From Rotaria macrura (Eukaryota; Rotifera; Eurotatoria; Philodinida; Philodinidae), in assembly GCA_900239685.1 (NCBI GenBank), contig OENT01000546.1:1-64000 (forward strand): a DNA stretch of 64,000 nucleotides. Reading direction: 5' to 3'. Shown one piece after another: positions 36,152 to 48,221 of the stretch (positions are counted from its first letter, which is position 1; each line of letters begins with the position of its first letter). The notes beneath the pieces are model-generated. The model was not told where the DNA came from, ran no database searches, and saw nothing but the letters and a program-made list of their open reading frames with translations. The position numbers were made by a program, and so were the translations under genes.

Positions 36152-39100
36152 GATTAAGGCAAAAAAAACATTCTGGAGAAACTAATATATATATAAATGT
36201 TGTTATATATACATGGAGAAATAATGTACATAATGATGTGTTAAAAACAAAACAAAAAAAAAAGAAAATAGTCCTGTTACTCTTTCATTACAGACATTTG
36301 TCAATCTGATGTGTGCCTGTTGTTGTCCATATTTATCATCTTATTTATATCGGTTGAATACGTTTTGCTATTTGTTATCTAAACTCAACCTATCAAAGAT
36401 CATTCGGATATAAAGTAATATATGCAATAGTAAGTTACATATTAAATTGAAGATAAAGTCGAGGGAAAAAAATATATATAAATCATCTTTCCTTCAAAAT
36501 CAATATCTGTATTCTAATATGTATGACATCATATGCCGAAGAAAATGTACAATTATTTTTATTGTATTAGTGAATATTGGATGAATTCTGAAGGATAATA
36601 TGATAATCTTAACTAATAATGACAATCATCGTTTATGTAACAATTATCCAATTGGTTGAATATTATCAATGAGCAGATTTTTATCTCGAAACATGGCATC
36701 TTTTCGTTTTTTACTTGCGAATTATGATTTTTAAAATGTTTTTTTCGCTCTCAAAAAATAAATCTATGTCGTACTAGAGAATGAGAACTAGATTAATATA
36801 TGATATCGAATAAGAAGTAAAATTCAAGTTCTATACTAGAATTATTTGACATTAATATGTTGTCTTCCATATGCTCATCGTTTCGATATGATTGAATGGT
36901 TCAAATGTTCTCTTCTTAATATAAAATGACAAATATTGTTGCATGTGAACTTCTCTGTTTAATATAATGAATAAGTTCAAGTCGAATGGATACACAGATT
37001 AGTACAACTCTTCATATGAAGGTCAAAATATATGAATGCATAGACATGAACATACAAAGATGATTGGTAAACGATGAGCGTGGATGAGTTTCTGACAGAT
37101 AACTCTCGACAACGATGTGACAGGACTAGAATATAGAAGAAGGATAGACGGCTGCCTAAAGCATTTTACCGTATATAATGGGAAAACAATAGCCGAGTAA
37201 CTTTCTTTCTCTTTTTTAATAACATTTACGAATATACATATACACACTCAACGCCTCGAATCATTACTAAAACATTATACAATTAAAAACATTGAAATGC
37301 GATATCACCAGCACGCATATTTCCATATCAAAGAGTGTATGCATATATTTATTTATGCGCATTGGCTACGCTATCGTATATATATATATATACGGTCATA
37401 TGCTCATTATTAGTCATCATAGTATGAACGTGAACAGTTCGTTTGAGTTTAATCATTGAACTTCAATCAACCATGCAAACATTTTAATTCTTTGCCTTTC
37501 TCTTTTTTTTTCCTCCTTTTCGTGTATCATTATAACTGTATGGTACAATATTGAAACCGTTTGATTAGTCGTGACTGAATATGGCCTTCAGTTGACAAAC
37601 ATAGATTATATCTATGTGTGGGCATATGAGATCCCAAAAGAAATCGAGAAGAAAGCTTTATGTTATATATGTATATATGTTTGACAGTGTGCGAAAGGAA
37701 TAAACTGGTAAGAGTGTTAATTTAGACTTGCATTTGTATATAATGTTAATGTTTTTCTTTGTACCCAAAGAGACTAACAGAAGAGAATACATCTATTGCT
37801 TGCTACTTTTTCCTTCGTTTTCTTGATTAACTGAACAGAAATAATCATGCAGGGACGAGAGAGAGAGAGAGAAAGATGGAAGAGAAAAGAAAGAAAAGAA
37901 CGAAGAGCCAAATGCAAAGAATATTAGTGTATTATTCTACGTAGAGTTGCAGTATCTTCATCTAATCACATTATCATGGAAAATTCACGCATTGTTAATT
38001 GACTACAAAACTTGACAACCATGGGATTTCGATGGTGCGTTTTCATCGAATTTTTCTTCTTTTTCTTTTCTTTCTTCAACGAACCATTTCGATCTTCTTG
38101 CATAAAATCCGACAAAACATGAAATCTTCGTTGTTGTTTTTTCTCTCTCTATCATCATTACTCGATATAGATCGTTGCTCCTCGTTCAATGTCATATTGG
38201 CCCGTCGAAATCAATCAAGTAACTTCTTTATAAAAATTTTTTTTTACCAATTATTTTGTCACCCTCAAGGCATAGAGATTTCATTTAAATCTATAATTGA
38301 CTCTATGAAGAGCAATCAAGTATTTAACGGGAGTCATTCACTACAGATATATATATATATATGATTCTTATCGACGTTTCTCCTTTTCCCCTATCTTTTT
38401 TTCCTATATCAGATTTCAATTCTTCAATGTGCAAATGAATGAATTTATTTGTTGACGATATGATAGCCGTGTCGTCCTATTATCAGATCTAATCCATTGA
38501 CACGACAGGATGTGTACATAACTGACAGAATCTATGAGCATACTGTCAACATTTAAGAGCTTAATTCACTTGATTTAACCTTTCTTCCATTGCCGCTAAC
38601 ATCCTCATCATATTGTTAAAATTTTAAAATCTTCTTTTCGTGTCTTCTCTTGTCTATGTCATTCTCATAGTGTTGATTGTTTGCATTTGAGCTCATATTC
38701 ATATCAAATATATATTCACATAGACGTTTATTTGTTGATCCTGTCTACCGATGATCTATTGGTTTATTTTGATTTTGTTTTCTACTATACACGTCAACCA
38801 TATGTCAGTGTATAGATTTGAAAAGACAAAAAAGAAAGAGAAGAAACTAGCCACTTGAACAAATTACTATGAATCGATGATCATTATTATTATCATCGTT
38901 TTCTAAAGGCAATACATGTCAATTCATCCATATCGAAAACATTTCTAATTCAATTGTAATAGTGTTACCTAGGTTAAGAGTATATGCATGCTTGAATATT
39001 GTAATGATAAGTGTATATATGTATGTATGTATGTTCTTACTCGTCTTATCGATAGCCGAGTATTTCATGGTTCGAATATTTGCATATATATTGCAGTAAT

Positions 39101-40783
39101 AATCAATCTCTTTTAGTAGATTCGATCTTTTTTGCAACTAAGATTGATAGTAGACAAAGAAAAATGGCTTCACCTGTCTACAGTACAGGAATTGAAATAT
39201 AACCACTTATCATTAGAGTGAATTGCGTACAACGAGAATAATATGAAGATTGAAAGATAGACAATCAACCACTTCGCACCTTTTACATTTTTCTTATTCA
39301 AACAGGTGTTGATTCTTCTTTATTCTTCTCTTCTCTATTTTGTGACCGACACGGGAAGCCGATAATCGTTTTTCTCTTTCTTTTTTTTTCTTGTTGTCTG
39401 TGATCGATGTTTTAAGTTGAGTGTGTGGGGGGGTGGGGGGCATATCGACATGGTCAAAGCCTTTCTTAATTCATTTAAAGCTTTTTTTCTTCTTCGTCTC
39501 TTTCTCTCATCATATAGTCGTGATCGACTATTGCTCATTCACATACATATTTAATTTATGGTATCCTAATATTTTTCAATTAGGTTCAATACATAAAGAA
39601 AAAAAAATGGGCATTCATTCATTTGATTACTCGCTTCTTCTCTTGTTTTTTTTCTGTCTCTAGAGAAGATAAGAAGAAGAAAAATAGAAAGAAAACGCCG
39701 AAATAGTATGCATTATATATTCATTGTACAAAACAAATAGATGATCTTTCTCATAGTAAGTCACGCAATGTTATTGTTATTGTTGCTCTTCCTCCTTCTC
39801 GTCATTTTCTTTATCTTTCTCATAGTTCTTTCTTGTTGATTCTACATGCACGTTCAATTGGTTACATCATCAAAGTTTTTCCTTTTTTTTTGTATCTTTG
39901 TCGAAATGGGCGGAGTGTCAAGTAAGATTACACAAGCAATGCGGATATGTACTGATGAACTATTCATTCACATACATAAATATGCATATGCGTACATGTA
40001 AAGATGTATATGAACATCATCCGGTTGGCTACTGTATAGGAAGAGAAAAAAAAACTTCGTCGATGTTGAGTGACAATAATTTCTTTTCCTGTCATTTCAA
40101 TTCTGTTTTGGTCATTATCATCATGAAATGAAGTGACAATTGATTTTAGTTTCTTCCTCTTTCTCCTTAACAGACACAGTAGGAGTAATGGTCAATGAAT
40201 TAGACTGCCTACAGCGATGAGACATTCACCATACACACATCAATAATTTATTATCAACAGCTCTCGAAATTTGATAAAGATGAGCAAGCATATATGTCTT
40301 GTAGCGCCTATCGCTTACTTATTTATTTACTTACGTCATAGACGATTGTTTTTGATTATTACATATACTGTATATGTATATGTGTATATATACCAGCATT
40401 GATTTCTATCACTATTTGCTTTCTGTGTTTTTTTTTATTATATATTACATAAATAATTCGAAAATTTCTTGCTCAACTATTAGTCTAGATGAATTTAGTC
40501 ACTTGTGCGTCGGAAACTGTATTGAGAATAGAATATCAATCAGCTATTGATAGAGATAATCGACTCTTATTCTTTTGTTTCTCTTTCTCTTTCATTCTCA
40601 GAGAATTGAAAAATAGAATAACGATAAAATTATGGAACACATGGTAAAGCTCAAGAGAGATAAGTCGATAGTTGGCCATAGTCTTGAATTTTATAGAATA
40701 TTAATTGTGTACTGTCTCGTAATAAGTCTACGCATTCGATTAAAAACTAGTAACGTTTATGTCGTTTGCTCGTTTTATTTCAG
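36152..40783. other. Long intergenic region, no gene recognised
   Basis: About 4.6 kb, AT-rich. A GA run sits near 37857-37873, AT runs near 37379-37391 and 38346-38360, and a G-rich tract at 39421-39440. A frame at 37999-38364 has low-complexity Phe/Leu/Ser composition and is not called. The final part should hold the promoter and possibly a 5'UTR exon of the LRR gene, which begins right after TTTATTTCAG. Confidence 0.5.
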
Positions 40784-42649
40784 ATGTTTTTATTCTTTAT
40801 TTTATTCATTCGAATAAATCAAATCATATCTTGTCCGTTAACTGATAATTATCTATCACGTTGTCATTGTGGAATATTAACAAATGGTGAATCATACATA
40901 AAATGTGAAGAACAAACACTTGACGAAATACCCATATTTAAGCGTTCGTTTCCATATGATGAACTTCTATTATCAAATAATAATATAAAAACGTTAACAC
41001 GTACATCATTCGATAATATAAAAACCATACGACGTATTAATTTAGAAAATAATTCTATATCATTAATTGATAATGATTTATTACGTTTATTAGGAAATTA
41101 TTTAGAAGAATTAATTCTCACTGGTGACAATCATATAAATTCATTAGAATTTATAACACGTTATCCATTGAAAAATTTACGTATATTAAAATTGAATAAA
41201 TTCAATTTAAATGAAATTAATCTTGACAACATATTTCTTAATATGACAAAACTCGAAATTCTTTCATTACGTTCATGTCAATTAAAACAAATACCCAATT
41301 TAATAAATCTCTATCAATTAGATGTAGAAAATAATTTTATATCAAATAAAATCATCTTATCAACAACATATGTACATTTGAATTTAGCTAAAAATTTTAT
41401 AACATCAATTTTTCTTCAAAAGAATACACAATTAATAACATTGAATTTAACTAGAAATAATTTAAAAACATTTTTCATCGATTCAGAACAAAATCAAAAT
41501 TTACAAGATATTAATTTAACTACAAACTATTTGACATCATTTAATTTTTCATTATTAAATCATAATCATAATCTTGAATATCTTAATTTAAATTTAAATT
41601 ATTTATCATCATTAAATTTAAATGATATACCAGAGAATTTACTATCATTATCAATAAATCATAATCAAATAAAACAAATTGAAATATCGAAGAAACATTT
41701 ATCATTACTATCGTATCTTGATTTAAGTTATAATTATATAAAAACAATTGAAAATAATACAATTTTTCAAAATTTAAATTATTTGAATCTTCAACATAAT
41801 CCACTAGATTGTAATTGTCAATTAGAATGGTTGAAAAATGTAACATTAAATAAATTCAATACAACAACATGGACATGTACAAATAATCATTCATCTACAA
41901 AATCATTTCAAATAGCAAATTTTCAATGTTTATCAATTATTAAAAATCCCTATGTTAACTTTTTCAATATATCATATGTTAAATTTTCATTTCAATATGG
42001 TCTTTTTATACAATTATCTATGACAGATGATTTTAATATACTTGATTATATACAAATAAGTATATCGGAACCGTTTTATGTTTCACCTAAATTTCTACCG
42101 AATCAAACCGAAATATTTCTATCAAATCATATTCAATTAAATAAAACATATCACATATGTCTAATATTATTATATAAATCTACACGTGATAAATATTGTC
42201 GTATGTTTTTAACTGATAAAATGATTATACTCATGTCGAATGATATGAAAAAAATAAATCGAATCGAACAAACAAATGATATCTATGATATGAATATGTT
42301 TATATTGCTAATTGGTTCATGTGTAGGTGGTTTAATAACATTTGTATTGATAGTTGTATGTTTTTATTTATGTATGCAAATACATAAATATAAATTAAAA
42401 CAGAAAACTCCGAATATCAATGCATATTATGCGAAGAATGCAAATCAAAACTATCCTATATATTATACACACTCAGTAACATGTCCATATCATCATCATG
42501 AAAATCTATCAAATTCAACAGATAGTAGTCAAATTGATACATCATTATCAACAACGAATTTAAAACATATTTATCAAACAATTGATAGTCAAGATTATAC
42601 AAGTCAAGTGTTTGATTTATGGAATCAATCATTAAGACAGAAAAGATAG
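40784..42649 (+). CDS. Leucine-rich-repeat single-pass membrane protein
   Basis: A 621-codon uninterrupted exon starting at an ATG placed exactly after the acceptor TTTATTTCAG. The frame is open six codons further up, but those bases belong to the acceptor tract. A hydrophobic signal peptide (about 1-16) is followed by a Cys-containing N-cap (SCPLTDNYLSRCHCG). Many LRRs of the LxxLxLxxNxI type follow at about 50-345, then an LRRCT cap (NPLDCNCQLEWLKN, TWTC, FQC). A membrane span lies at about 505-530 (ILLIGSCVGGLITFVLIVVC), with an 85-residue cytosolic tail rich in Tyr, Ser and Thr. There are many N-glycosylation sites. No TIR, kinase or Ig domain is present. It probably acts as an adhesion or recognition receptor at the cell surface. 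The partner is unknown. Asn and Ile are unusually frequent, which may reflect AT bias. Confidence 0.9.
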   Translation: MFLFFILFIRINQIISCPLTDNYLSRCHCGILTNGESYIKCEEQTLDEIPIFKRSFPYDELLLSNNNIKTLTRTSFDNIKTIRRINLENNSISLIDNDLLRLLGNYLEELILTGDNHINSLEFITRYPLKNLRILKLNKFNLNEINLDNIFLNMTKLEILSLRSCQLKQIPNLINLYQLDVENNFISNKIILSTTYVHLNLAKNFITSIFLQKNTQLITLNLTRNNLKTFFIDSEQNQNLQDINLTTNYLTSFNFSLLNHNHNLEYLNLNLNYLSSLNLNDIPENLLSLSINHNQIKQIEISKKHLSLLSYLDLSYNYIKTIENNTIFQNLNYLNLQHNPLDCNCQLEWLKNVTLNKFNTTTWTCTNNHSSTKSFQIANFQCLSIIKNPYVNFFNISYVKFSFQYGLFIQLSMTDDFNILDYIQISISEPFYVSPKFLPNQTEIFLSNHIQLNKTYHICLILLYKSTRDKYCRMFLTDKMIILMSNDMKKINRIEQTNDIYDMNMFILLIGSCVGGLITFVLIVVCFYLCMQIHKYKLKQKTPNINAYYAKNANQNYPIYYTHSVTCPYHHHENLSNSTDSSQIDTSLSTTNLKHIYQTIDSQDYTSQVFDLWNQSLRQKR

Positions 42650-44596
42650 TTTGGTTTTTTCTTTTTCTTTCTCTTTTTCATACATCCGGATGAATAGACT
42701 TGATATGGTAATTTATACATATATATATATATATATATATCTGTATGCTTTTTCTTTTTGTTGTCTTGTACAAATAAAATGGAAATTTGTGCCTGTCGTT
42801 ATTTGATTCTCAAGAGAATAAAATGAAAAGAATAGTAGACAAGATCTCTCGAGTATGTATAATGACATTGTTCGATGCACGATGTTCATTTCTTTGAAAC
42901 AGTATGTTCATTTGACAGAAGAAAAAAAATAAACGTTTATAAAAAGATCTGATATACGTAAATGAAATTCGAATTAGATTTCGTTAATTAATTAAAATCA
43001 ATCTCAATATGATGAAATGTCGACTTTCTTTTTCTTCTTTTTTAAATTTTTGAACAGATGGAATAACATTAGAAATGATCAGTAGGATTGTTTTCTCTTC
43101 GTTATCAACATGATTCGTAGAGGAAATAAAACATACAGGAAATGTTCGCAAATGAAGTAGTATTTAATCACGTATCGAGACTACAGTTATATTCATTTAT
43201 AGAGATAACAATTTTTTTTTTATTGTAGAAAATTCGATTGTATCAACAATGACAGATATAGAATGAAATAGTTCTGCACAATGATGAACTAAGTTTTATG
43301 CTTGTGTATTCAGCATCTGAAACTAATTTTTCAATGGAAAGTCTAGACATCATCTAGCTTACAAGATTCTAAAAAGAAGAAACAAATGATTAAAATCGTT
43401 AGTCCACTATTCAATCATGTAAGATTAGAACTGAATAAGAGTGTTTTTTGTGCAATAAGGATAGTTCATCGTAAGATTTGAGCTTTTGTTTTCTCGAGTA
43501 CTTCAATATTAAGATGTCGGGATATCTGATCGTTTTATTGCAATTGATTAACAAAAATAGATTGGTCATCGTCTGTTTTCTTTAAGTTAATAAAGCATGT
43601 GAGTCGTGTTCTATAAATTAGTGATAGTATCGTATAAAAATTTTCTTTCGAACATAATTCCCATAAGAATCGTAATGTGTATCGTCTACCTTTACTATTG
43701 GAACATGCTGTTCGATTGAAACAACGACTAGATAGTTTTTCCTAGATTGTATATTCTTATAAAAAATTCGAAATCTTCATTTTAATCTACATATCAGTAC
43801 TTGTATTCTAGAAATACAGTTCAATAAAGATTTGCGTTTTTGTTTTCTTGAAATCTTGATAAACTTTAATTTATGCGCTATAATTAAAATACATGTATTT
43901 TTCAATTGCTTTGTGATCATCTTGTATTTCTAACAACGAATTGCATATCGATGACATGAATGAGATTTTGAAACGAAACTAGTTTGGAAGTTGATCGAAA
44001 ACAAGAATTTTTATAATGTTAGGACAAAGTATAGACGGGAAACAATTACATCATGTTAGTTATGCCAATATTCTCTGTCTTATCTAACGATGACAATGGA
44101 GGATATTTCAAGATAACAGAAAGTACATCAAGTATAGAAAAAGTATGCACGAATGTGTCCACAATGAGGTCGTTTGTCAGCACCATCGTGTGTTTTCCTA
44201 TTCTAAACAACAGTAGACACTAACGAATACTAAGAGAAATCGATTCGATTTCGATTGGAGAAAGATATATTAACATTTTTATTTCATCTAGTTATATGCA
44301 TTGATATGACATGTGAGAGATGATCATTGGGTCTTGTGGTTATTTACGAAAGATCTTTGCATGTTTTTTCTTATTGTATTCATATGGAAAGAATTGTGTT
44401 CACGCAAGAGATTACTCTAGCATACTGTATGAAATAAAACGGAAAGATTCTGTGTTTTATAATTATATTTTACTAATAGCTACCAAAGATTCGTGTATTT
44501 TATACAAAAAAATCTTTCTTTTCAGTTTATAACTATAAATATTCCAGGCAAGTATAAGTTTTCTCGGTCATATTTAAAATGTTAGTTTCATATTAA
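42650..44596. other. Intergenic between convergent LRR and cyclophilin genes
   Basis: An AT dinucleotide run lies at about 42718-42740. The remainder is AT-rich with no credible coding frame. Confidence 0.5.
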
Positions 44597-47189
44597 TTAT
44601 TGAAGTTGACCACTGTTTGCAATTTTAACTTCTCGTGATACATCACCATTATCTGATCCACTCAATTCAAGATCTTTCAATAAATGAAATCCTTGTAAAA
44701 CTTGTCCAAATACAACATGTTTTTTATCTAAATGTGGACATGGAACGAATGTAAGAAAAAATTGACTTCCATTTGTATTTGGACCACTATTTGCCATGGA
44801 TAAAAGGCCAGGACGATCATGTAAGTATGGAAAGCCTTCGTCATTAAATTTTTCGCCATAGATCGAATAGCCGCCTGTTCCATTGGATTTCTCAAAATCA
44901 CCTCCTTGAGCCATAAAACCTGGAATAATGCGATGGAAGTACGATAGACGATAACCAAAGCCATGTTCATTTATACATAATGATAGAAAATTTTGTGCTG
45001 TAAGTGGTAATACATGACGAAAAAGTTCCATGACAAGACGACCTCGTGCATCGCCATCAATTTCAATGTCGAAATAGACAACGGGATTCGACTCTTGTCT
45101 CATTGGCGCTTGAGAACCAGCAGGACTCCTTTTGGTAGATGAAAAATAAACATTCCTTGAAGAAATTTTCTTCTTACGCTTGGTTTACAGGAGGGGTTGA
45201 AATCACTTGTTGTTGTTTTTGTTGTTGTTGTTGCTGTTGCTGCTGCTGCTGCTGCTGCTGCTGTTGTTGTTGTTGTTGTTGAGCATATACATTACCAGTC
45301 GGAGCAGCAGATAATACTTGTTGATGTTCACTGCTATGCGTTTTACTACTTTTTCTATGCATATAAATGAAATACTAATGATGTAGTTTACGTAAATAGA
45401 ACTTCGAAGAAAACTTAATTTGGTTTTTGGTGTTGTTCAGTGGAACTCGTCAAACTACCGCCTATAGTAAATGTGTCTTCGACATGATCAAATACTATAT
45501 TTTTCTTTTTAGTGAAATTCAAAAACAAAGAGAATTCGATTAGGAAATATGAGAAATGACTATCAGTGTTGAAATAATCCAAATGCATTCGAAATCTCGA
45601 AGAGATTTATCATTTTTATTTAGAATAAAATGTGGAGAATAAATTGTGCATGAATATTGTGAATTCATGTAGTTTTTGTGTTCGTTTGACAAGCAAGCTA
45701 AAAGCCATAAAAACGATATCATAGACATCAAATTTCATGATATAAATTTCAACGTTGAAAGCAACACACATCACACAATGTAAATGTAAATTGAATTGTA
45801 TAATTATAATATTCAAAAACTAATTTTAGTCAGAATTCAAGTGTTCGAGAACGTATAGATTCGATCGTTCGATAATAACAGGAAAGAGGAAGCAGGTTTG
45901 AGCGACCGTCTAAGAACAATTTCCTGGTGAAAGCTACGATTTTTTCTCGAACATTGATTTGCTCCGTCCGTTTTAGAAACTTTTCAATCTGTGTGCTCTC
46001 ACGCTTTGTGGATCATCTCCAGGAAGATGACTATTCTTTTCGACGAGAAATCAAGCAAAATACAATGGAGACACTTGAAATATTTTTGAAGATGATATTC
46101 ATTTCTTTGAAACTATCGTTCTCTTAGTTTGGGAGCTCACTGAAAAGTCTCGTGCTTTTTCTTCTGGTTTGTTATTATATATGGTGTCAAAGAAAAAAAA
46201 ATATGTTTGTATCAATTTTTTCCTAATTTTTGAAACATGTAGAACAAATAAATGATTCCGATAAATGCTAAGGCTATCAATGTGTTTCATATATATACAT
46301 ATTTCAATTGAATTTGTTTCTGTAAACAATCATCAGTAAATGCCAAAAGCAATATCTCTGTAAGTAAAACACTGAGCTTCATGTAACCACGAAGATAAAA
46401 TGAGCGTACCGGTGTTCAGATTTCGTGATGATAACATGTTAGTTACTTCGAATTAAAAGTCAAACGATATTTACCGTTCTTCACTTCCTTTTTCATCTTC
46501 AGCATGCTTGCTACTTTCACCGTGACCATGTTTCGATGAACGTTTTTTGTGTTTTTTCTTGTCTTTCTTTTTCTCAGTTGCATCTGCGTTTGATTGTGAA
46601 CCACTTGTTAGTAGACTTGCACCTGCATTTTTGATTACTTCGCCTATGAATCAAAGTATGCATTATCGTATTGTCGAACTACTAATCATATATCGATGAA
46701 TATTCCATATTTACCTGAGCCAGAACTTTTTTGATTTGATGCTGCTCCACCTGCTGCTGCACTTTCTGTTGTCGCTGATGGTGCTCCCGGCGTTTGTTGT
46801 CCATCTAGGTTTTGATAAACATATGTCGGTTGACCATTTGTTGGTATAGGAACATATTCAGTGATTGGTCGAGCGAATTTCTTATAATAGTCATCAATGC
46901 TCGAATTATTATATTGACGAACAACAGTAGATCCACGTTGGTATGACGTATTCGTATCATCTTGTGATACCCATTTTATATTTTTGTCATCGAGTGTCGG
47001 TGGAACATATCCGCCAATATCAATGGGCATATGATGTTGTTGAGTTTGTGGAAATTGAAATGCTCCGAAGTCAGCATTCGGGCGTTGTTGTCGATTTTGA
47101 CCAGGATTTATTGAAAGACCAGCTAAGTTTTGTGTTAAAACATTTTCATTATATTGTGGTGGCAAGTTATAGGCGGAATTTGAATACAT
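44597..47189 (-). CDS. Polyglutamine/Lys-rich protein with C-terminal cyclophilin domain
   Basis: Four exons (47189-46715, 46643-46475, 45354-45178, 45131-44597) join in phase to 451 residues. Residues 1-160 are Gln/Pro/Tyr/Asn-rich. About 160-215 is a Lys-rich patch (EKKKDKKKHKKRSSKH). About 232-255 is a polyglutamine run. The last about 165 residues form a full cyclophilin peptidyl-prolyl isomerase domain with the active-site segment FHRIIPGFMAQGGDF and NGSQFF. The tryptophan that normally contacts cyclosporin is His here (CPHLDKKHVVFG), as known in some large cyclophilins, so drug binding should be weaker. The basic patch suggests nuclear targeting. The cyclophilin exon pair could also be read as a short separate transcript from an ATG at 45362, because the 1120-bp intron 3 separates the halves. 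Confidence 0.75.
45208..45281 (-). repeat. CAA/CAG repeat coding polyglutamine
   Basis: Mixed CAA and CAG codons encode about 21 consecutive Gln, then Lys and three Gln. The pure CAG stretch in the middle is the most length-unstable part. Confidence 0.9.
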
Positions 47190-47854
47190 AGTTGACCGTT
47201 TAGATTTATACTATGAATAATAATCGTGGGTCCTCTTTCGTTTTTAAATAACGATGGAAAAATGACGAGTAGTACACGTTTGGTGAAATGATTGTATGAT
47301 ATGGTCCGGTGAACAGGCGAACACGATTGATACTTACTGACTCTTGCCCGTGTTCATCGTAGGAGAAAAAAGTAATGTAAAATTATCAACACCGATCGAC
47401 TGTCATTTTATATGAGCTATGAACATCGATCATCTCCATATTTACGTGTTCATATATGTTCGTATGAAAATTTTTCGTCATTTATGTAATCTTAACGTTC
47501 GTATTGGTATGTACGTACATTCAACATGAGGTAAAAAACAAACGAACGGGAATGTTCTTACGTTTAATTATGAATATTTTATACATAATATGATGATTGA
47601 ATTTTGGATGAAATCAATGACCTTCATTCATGATGTTAAATTTTAGATTTAAAAAAATTTTAAACGTTCTGCTTGGTAAAGTGTCTTATGTAACCATATG
47701 CTTGAAGAACAACCATAGAAATGATTTCTTGTGTGCCTGAAACTATGGCAGACTGCAAAATAAACTGTTGCAGTTTGTTTTAAACTTGTATTGTTTCTCT
47801 CAGAATGAAAGTGTCAACAAAGCATTTTGAAAAAAATTAAAGTCGTTGAATTGA
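47190..47854. promoter_or_regulatory. Divergent upstream region, cyclophilin fusion and small membrane protein
   Basis: 665 bases between two divergent start codons presumably hold both promoters. I see no recognisable core element beyond AT-rich stretches. Confidence 0.35.
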
Positions 47855-48221
47855 ATGGCAAAGTGGCAGTGGAATATTTGGTATGTTCAATTTCTCGCAT
47901 GGTGGTGTAGAGTAAAAACTTTATGCTTTTATTTATATATATATATATATATTTAGCCGACGACGACATCGTTCGGCTCGATACTACCAAGTTTTTGGAC
48001 GAGAACCTGAATATCCATGTGAGTTAGTATTTTTACAATGTGTGTTTGGCAGTATTAAATGTATTCTTTACTATGGTCTTATTTTTTTGTTGATTAAATG
48101 GTATGTGTGGCCCATAGTAGCACCTAGTCTGACGAAATATTCACTTGTTCAAACGACACTTAATCGTTCATCATCTCTTATTGATCGTCTAAAAGCAAAT
48201 AGGAAATTGTCATTCGAATGA
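47855..48221 (+). CDS. Small membrane protein (96 aa), unknown
   Basis: Two exons, 47855-47880 and 47957-48221, join in phase 2 across a 76-bp intron with a GTATGT donor and a TTTAG acceptor. The product has an N-terminal basic patch (CRRRHRSARYYQVFG), a membrane segment at about residues 36-63 (containing ILYYGLIFLLIKWYVWPIV) and a polar C-terminus ending at a clean stop. The second exon is open for 265 bases. I do not recognise the family; small mitochondrial or ER membrane proteins have this shape. Confidence 0.55.

Noticed and set aside
37999..38364. 121-codon plus-strand frame
   Set aside because: T-rich DNA produces a Phe/Leu/Ser-rich product without recognisable features, ending in an AT repeat.
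45174..45362. Separate polyQ peptide starting at ATG 45362
   Set aside because: The same bases contain an acceptor at 45355 that joins in phase to the Lys-rich exon, so the ATG is more likely intronic or internal; kept as an alternative in the gene entry.
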